A stretch of 64,000 nt of DNA, from the NCBI RefSeq assembly GCF_018736045.1, contig NZ_CP076132.1, positions 2,341,501 to 2,405,500 of the forward strand. Reading direction: 5' to 3'. How positions within the stretch are numbered: position 1 is the first letter of the stretch; each line of letters starts with the position of its first letter. Source of the DNA: Flammeovirga yaeyamensis (GTDB lineage Bacteria; Bacteroidota; Bacteroidia; Cytophagales; Flammeovirgaceae). Shown one piece after another: positions 61,682 to 64,000 of this stretch. Under the pieces are notes generated by a model. It did no database searches, was not told where the DNA came from, and worked only from the letters and a program-made list of their open reading frames with translations. The position numbers were made by a program, and so were the translations under genes.

Positions 61682-63163
61682 ATGGCAAATTACTTCAATA
61701 CACTTCCGTTAAGAGAGCAGTTACACCAACTGGGACAATGTAAATTCATGGACAGCTCAGAGTTTACAGATGGCGTTGAGGCTTTAAAAGGAAAGAAAAT
61801 CGTAATCGTTGGTGCTGGTGCTCAAGGATTAAACCAAGGTTTGAACATGAGAGACTCTGGTTTGGATATCTCTTATGCTTTAAGACAAGTAGCAATCGAT
61901 GAGAAAAGAGCATCTTTTGTAAACACTTCTGAGGCAGGGTTCAAAGTAGGTACTTATGAAGAAGTAATTCCTACAGCTGACTTGGTAATCAACTTAACGC
62001 CAGACAAGCAACATACAAATGTTGTTGAGTCAGTAATGCCATTGATGAAACAAGGAGCTACATTATCTTATTCTCACGGTTTCAACATCGTTGAGGAAGG
62101 AATGCAGATCAGAAAAGATTTAACTGTAATCATGGTGGCACCTAAGTCTCCAGGTTCTGAAGTTAGAGAGGAGTACAAGAGAGGATTTGGTGTTCCAACT
62201 TTAATCGCAGTACACCCAGAAAACGATCCAGAAGGAAAAGGTTGGGCACAAGCGAAAGCTTATGCAGTAGCTACTGGTGGTGATAGAGCAGGTTGTTTGA
62301 AATCTTCTTTTGTTGCTGAGGTAAAATCTGATTTAATGGGTGAGCAAACTATCCTTTGTGGATTGTTGCAAACTGGATCTATCCTTTGCTTCGACAAAAT
62401 GGTTGAAAAAGGTATTGATGCTGGTTGGGCTGCAAAATTTATCCAATACGGATGGGAAGTAATCACTGAGTCATTAAAGCACGGTGGTGTATCAGGTATG
62501 TTAGACAGATTGTCTAACCCTGCAAAAGTAAAATGTTTCGAAGTGTCTGAAGAATTGAAAGACATCATGAGACCATTGTTCCAAAAGCACCAAGACGATA
62601 TCATTTCAGGTGAGTTCTCATCTACTATGATGAAAGACTGGGCTGAGGATGACAAAAACTTGTTGAACTGGAGAGCATTGACAGGTGAGACTAACTTCGA
62701 GAAAACGGCTCCTGCTGATGTTGAAATCACTGAGCAAGAATTCTACGACAAAGGTTTGTTGATGGTTGCTATGGTTAGAGCTGGTGTTGAGTTGGCTTTC
62801 GAAACTATGGTAGAAGCTGGTATCATCGGTGAGTCTGCTTACTATGAGTCATTACACGAAACTCCATTGATTGCTAACACAATCGCAAGAAAGAAATTGT
62901 ACGAAATGAACAGAGTAATCTCAGATACAGCTGAGTACGGTTGTTACTTGTTCGATCATGCATGTAAGCCATTATTAGCAGACTTCATGAAAGGTGTTGA
63001 AGCTGATATTTGTGGTAAAGACTACAACGAAGGTAAAGACAACGGTGTAGACAACGTGACATTGATCAAAGTAAACGAAGCTTTAAGATCTCACGAAATT
63101 GAAGCAGTAGGAGCTAGATTAAGAGGTGCAATGACTGCAATGAAGCAGATTGCTTTAGGATAA
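61682..63163 (+). CDS. ilvC: Ketol-acid reductoisomerase (class II)
   Basis: This enzyme converts acetolactate or acetohydroxybutyrate to dihydroxy acids in valine, leucine and isoleucine synthesis, using Mg2+ and NADPH. The 493-residue length marks class II, as in E. coli. It has the Rossmann motif [30 protein letters not shown]-like [18 protein letters not shown] and [23 protein letters not shown], and duplicated C-terminal knotted helical domains with [11 protein letters not shown]. ilvB, ilvN and ilvD are not nearby. A strong terminator follows. Confidence 0.97.
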   Translation: MANYFNTLPLREQLHQLGQCKFMDSSEFTDGVEALKGKKIVIVGAGAQGLNQGLNMRDSGLDISYALRQVAIDEKRASFVNTSEAGFKVGTYEEVIPTADLVINLTPDKQHTNVVESVMPLMKQGATLSYSHGFNIVEEGMQIRKDLTVIMVAPKSPGSEVREEYKRGFGVPTLIAVHPENDPEGKGWAQAKAYAVATGGDRAGCLKSSFVAEVKSDLMGEQTILCGLLQTGSILCFDKMVEKGIDAGWAAKFIQYGWEVITESLKHGGVSGMLDRLSNPAKVKCFEVSEELKDIMRPLFQKHQDDIISGEFSSTMMKDWAEDDKNLLNWRALTGETNFEKTAPADVEITEQEFYDKGLLMVAMVRAGVELAFETMVEAGIIGESAYYESLHETPLIANTIARKKLYEMNRVISDTAEYGCYLFDHACKPLLADFMKGVEADICGKDYNEGKDNGVDNVTLIKVNEALRSHEIEAVGARLRGAMTAMKQIALG

Positions 63164-63191
63164 GAAATAATTATTATTCTTTATAATAAAT

Positions 63192-63219
63192 AAAGGCTCC
63201 CTTTTTGGGAGCCTTTTTT
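63192..63219 (+). terminator. Intrinsic terminator of ilvC
   Basis: AAAGGCTCCC pairs with GGGAGCCTTT around a T5 loop, followed by a T run, 29 bases after the stop. The 297 bases from here to 63516 are AT-rich, with no gene or clear -33/-7 promoter. Confidence 0.94.
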
Positions 63220-63516
63220 AGTTTATGATGTGTTAGATTTTAGAAAATTATTTTACAATCAACTCAATAGTTATTTCACTTTCAGAAATGAGGTCTGCTT
63301 TTCAATGGTCTAGGACAATTTTTACAAAATTAGAGTTAGTTAAATTTATTGGATTCGAAGATTTGAAATAAGTATAAAAAAAGGAAGGTGATTTAGTTAA
63401 ATTTCATAGTAAATAGTTTAGTTTTAAAGTATGAATGTCGGTAATTAAATAGGATTTTTTAAAAGTCAAGACTTCAAGCATTAAACCTTAGGTTAATTCT
63501 ACAACTATAAATACAT

Positions 63517-64000
63517 ATGACACCATCCACTGTAATACTTATCATTTTTTTATATTTTATTATACTATTTGCCATATCATTTTTTACTTCTGAAAAAGGA
63601 GATCAACAATCCACCTCTTTTTTTACAGCCAATAAATCATCTAAATGGTATTTAGTTGCATATGGAATGGTAGGAGCAACCTTATCGGGTGTAACCTTTA
63701 TTTCTGTACCTGGAATGGTTGCTAAAGGAGGATGGGGTTACCTACAGTTTATGATGGGAAATATGGTGGGTTATCTCGTCATCGCTTATGTTTTAATCCC
63801 TTTATTTTATAGTAAAAATTTAATAAGTATCTATGAATATCTGAAAGATAGGTTTGGGCCGATAGCTTCAAAAACTGGGTCTTTATTTTTTATATTATCA
63901 CAAACTATTGGAGCGGCATTTAGGTTGTATTTGGCTGCTTTAGTCTTGCAAATAGCATTCTTTAATGCTTTTAATATTCCATTTTTCATTTCCGTTTTGG
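63517..64000 (+). CDS. Sodium:solute symporter (SSS family), 5' part only
   Basis: From the ATG at 63517 the frame stays open for 161 codons to the window edge. It starts with a membrane helix (TVILIIFLYFIILFAISFF) and continues with SFFTANKSSKWYLVAYGMVGATLSGVTFISVPGMVAKGGWGYLQ, the classic helix 1-2 region of SSS transporters, with further helices near 90-105 and 125-150. The family takes up sugars, amino acids, sialic acid or iodide with Na+. The substrate cannot be told because the rest is missing. It is independent of ilvC, being separated by a terminator and 297 bases. Confidence 0.92.
   Translation, partial: MTPSTVILIIFLYFIILFAISFFTSEKGDQQSTSFFTANKSSKWYLVAYGMVGATLSGVTFISVPGMVAKGGWGYLQFMMGNMVGYLVIAYVLIPLFYSKNLISIYEYLKDRFGPIASKTGSLFFILSQTIGAAFRLYLAALVLQIAFFNAFNIPFFISVL

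Noticed and set aside
1-64000. CRISPR arrays, tRNA and rRNA genes.
   Set aside because: No regularly spaced direct repeats, cloverleaf-like sequences with CCA-type ends, or rRNA motifs were noticed on either strand; tRNA scanning software would be needed for certainty.

Overview
The window looks like a chromosomal segment of a marine or soil Bacteroidota bacterium of the order Cytophagales, possibly Flammeovirga-like; this rests on gene content only. The DNA is AT-rich. Shine-Dalgarno sequences are inconspicuous, and several promoters fit the Bacteroidota -33/-7 pattern (TTTG or TTG, about 20 bases, TAnnTTTG). Lineage-typical genes include DUF4270 and DUF4290 proteins, the panC / lone GT5 domain / DUF4270 / glmS neighbourhood, GGGtGRT, bestrophin and Rpn proteins. 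No rRNA, tRNA, CRISPR array or complete insertion sequence was seen.

Layout. 1-3716: a very large DUF445 membrane-associated protein, cut by the left edge. 4097-5422: FucP-type sugar permease. 5689-8391: NarL-type response regulator, its cytoplasmic histidine kinase, and ApaG. 8481-13701: a MarR regulator with two palindromic operators, then hutH, hutU and hutI, with a terminator-like hairpin between hutU and hutI. 13769-17389: cytochrome P450, nucleoid-associated protein, OmpR-type regulator. 17457-26645: an unrecognised protein, nuoKLMN and a hybrid histidine kinase. 26693-28656: a COQ8/ADCK3-like kinase and a TetR-fold protein. 29057-32332: hemL, a small membrane protein and a subtilisin-like protease. 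32412-38421: panC divergent from the GT5 protein, DUF4270, glmS and DUF4290. 38422-43414: a leftward housekeeping block (Na/Ca exchanger, omega-amidase, CAP lipoprotein, def, ruvX, ArsC-like, bestrophin, MaoC). 43800-45876: sufC and sufD without sufB or sufS. 45947-50345: a leftward set encoding an outer-membrane protein, a secreted TPR-CHAT protein and a receiver protein with a histidine-box helix but no ATPase. 50437-53390: GH3 glucosaminidase and NamZ-type muramidase. 53495-55254: NifU-like protein and GGGtGRT protein.

55307-60806 is the accessory island. It holds two Rpn nucleases of different subfamilies sharing a C-terminal tail, an orphan toxin tip with a leucine-rich-repeat protein, and a 5'-truncated Rhs core with a metalloprotease-like toxin and a lipoprotein probably giving immunity. 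The Rhs module lies between an intact AraC-type gene and a decayed copy of that gene's 5' end, which looks like a recombination footprint. The window closes with ilvC and the start of a sodium/solute symporter.

Working together: hutHUI degrades histidine, probably under the adjacent MarR protein. NuoKLMN forms part of the proton-pumping membrane arm of complex I and needs nuoA-J from elsewhere. The GH3 and NamZ enzymes together could take peptidoglycan sugar chains to free GlcNAc and MurNAc. The most promising little-described units are the OMP/CHAT/receiver-DHp set, the NifU-like/GGGtGRT pair, the COQ8-like/TetR-fold pair, and the Rhs/Rpn island with its duplicated AraC 5' end.
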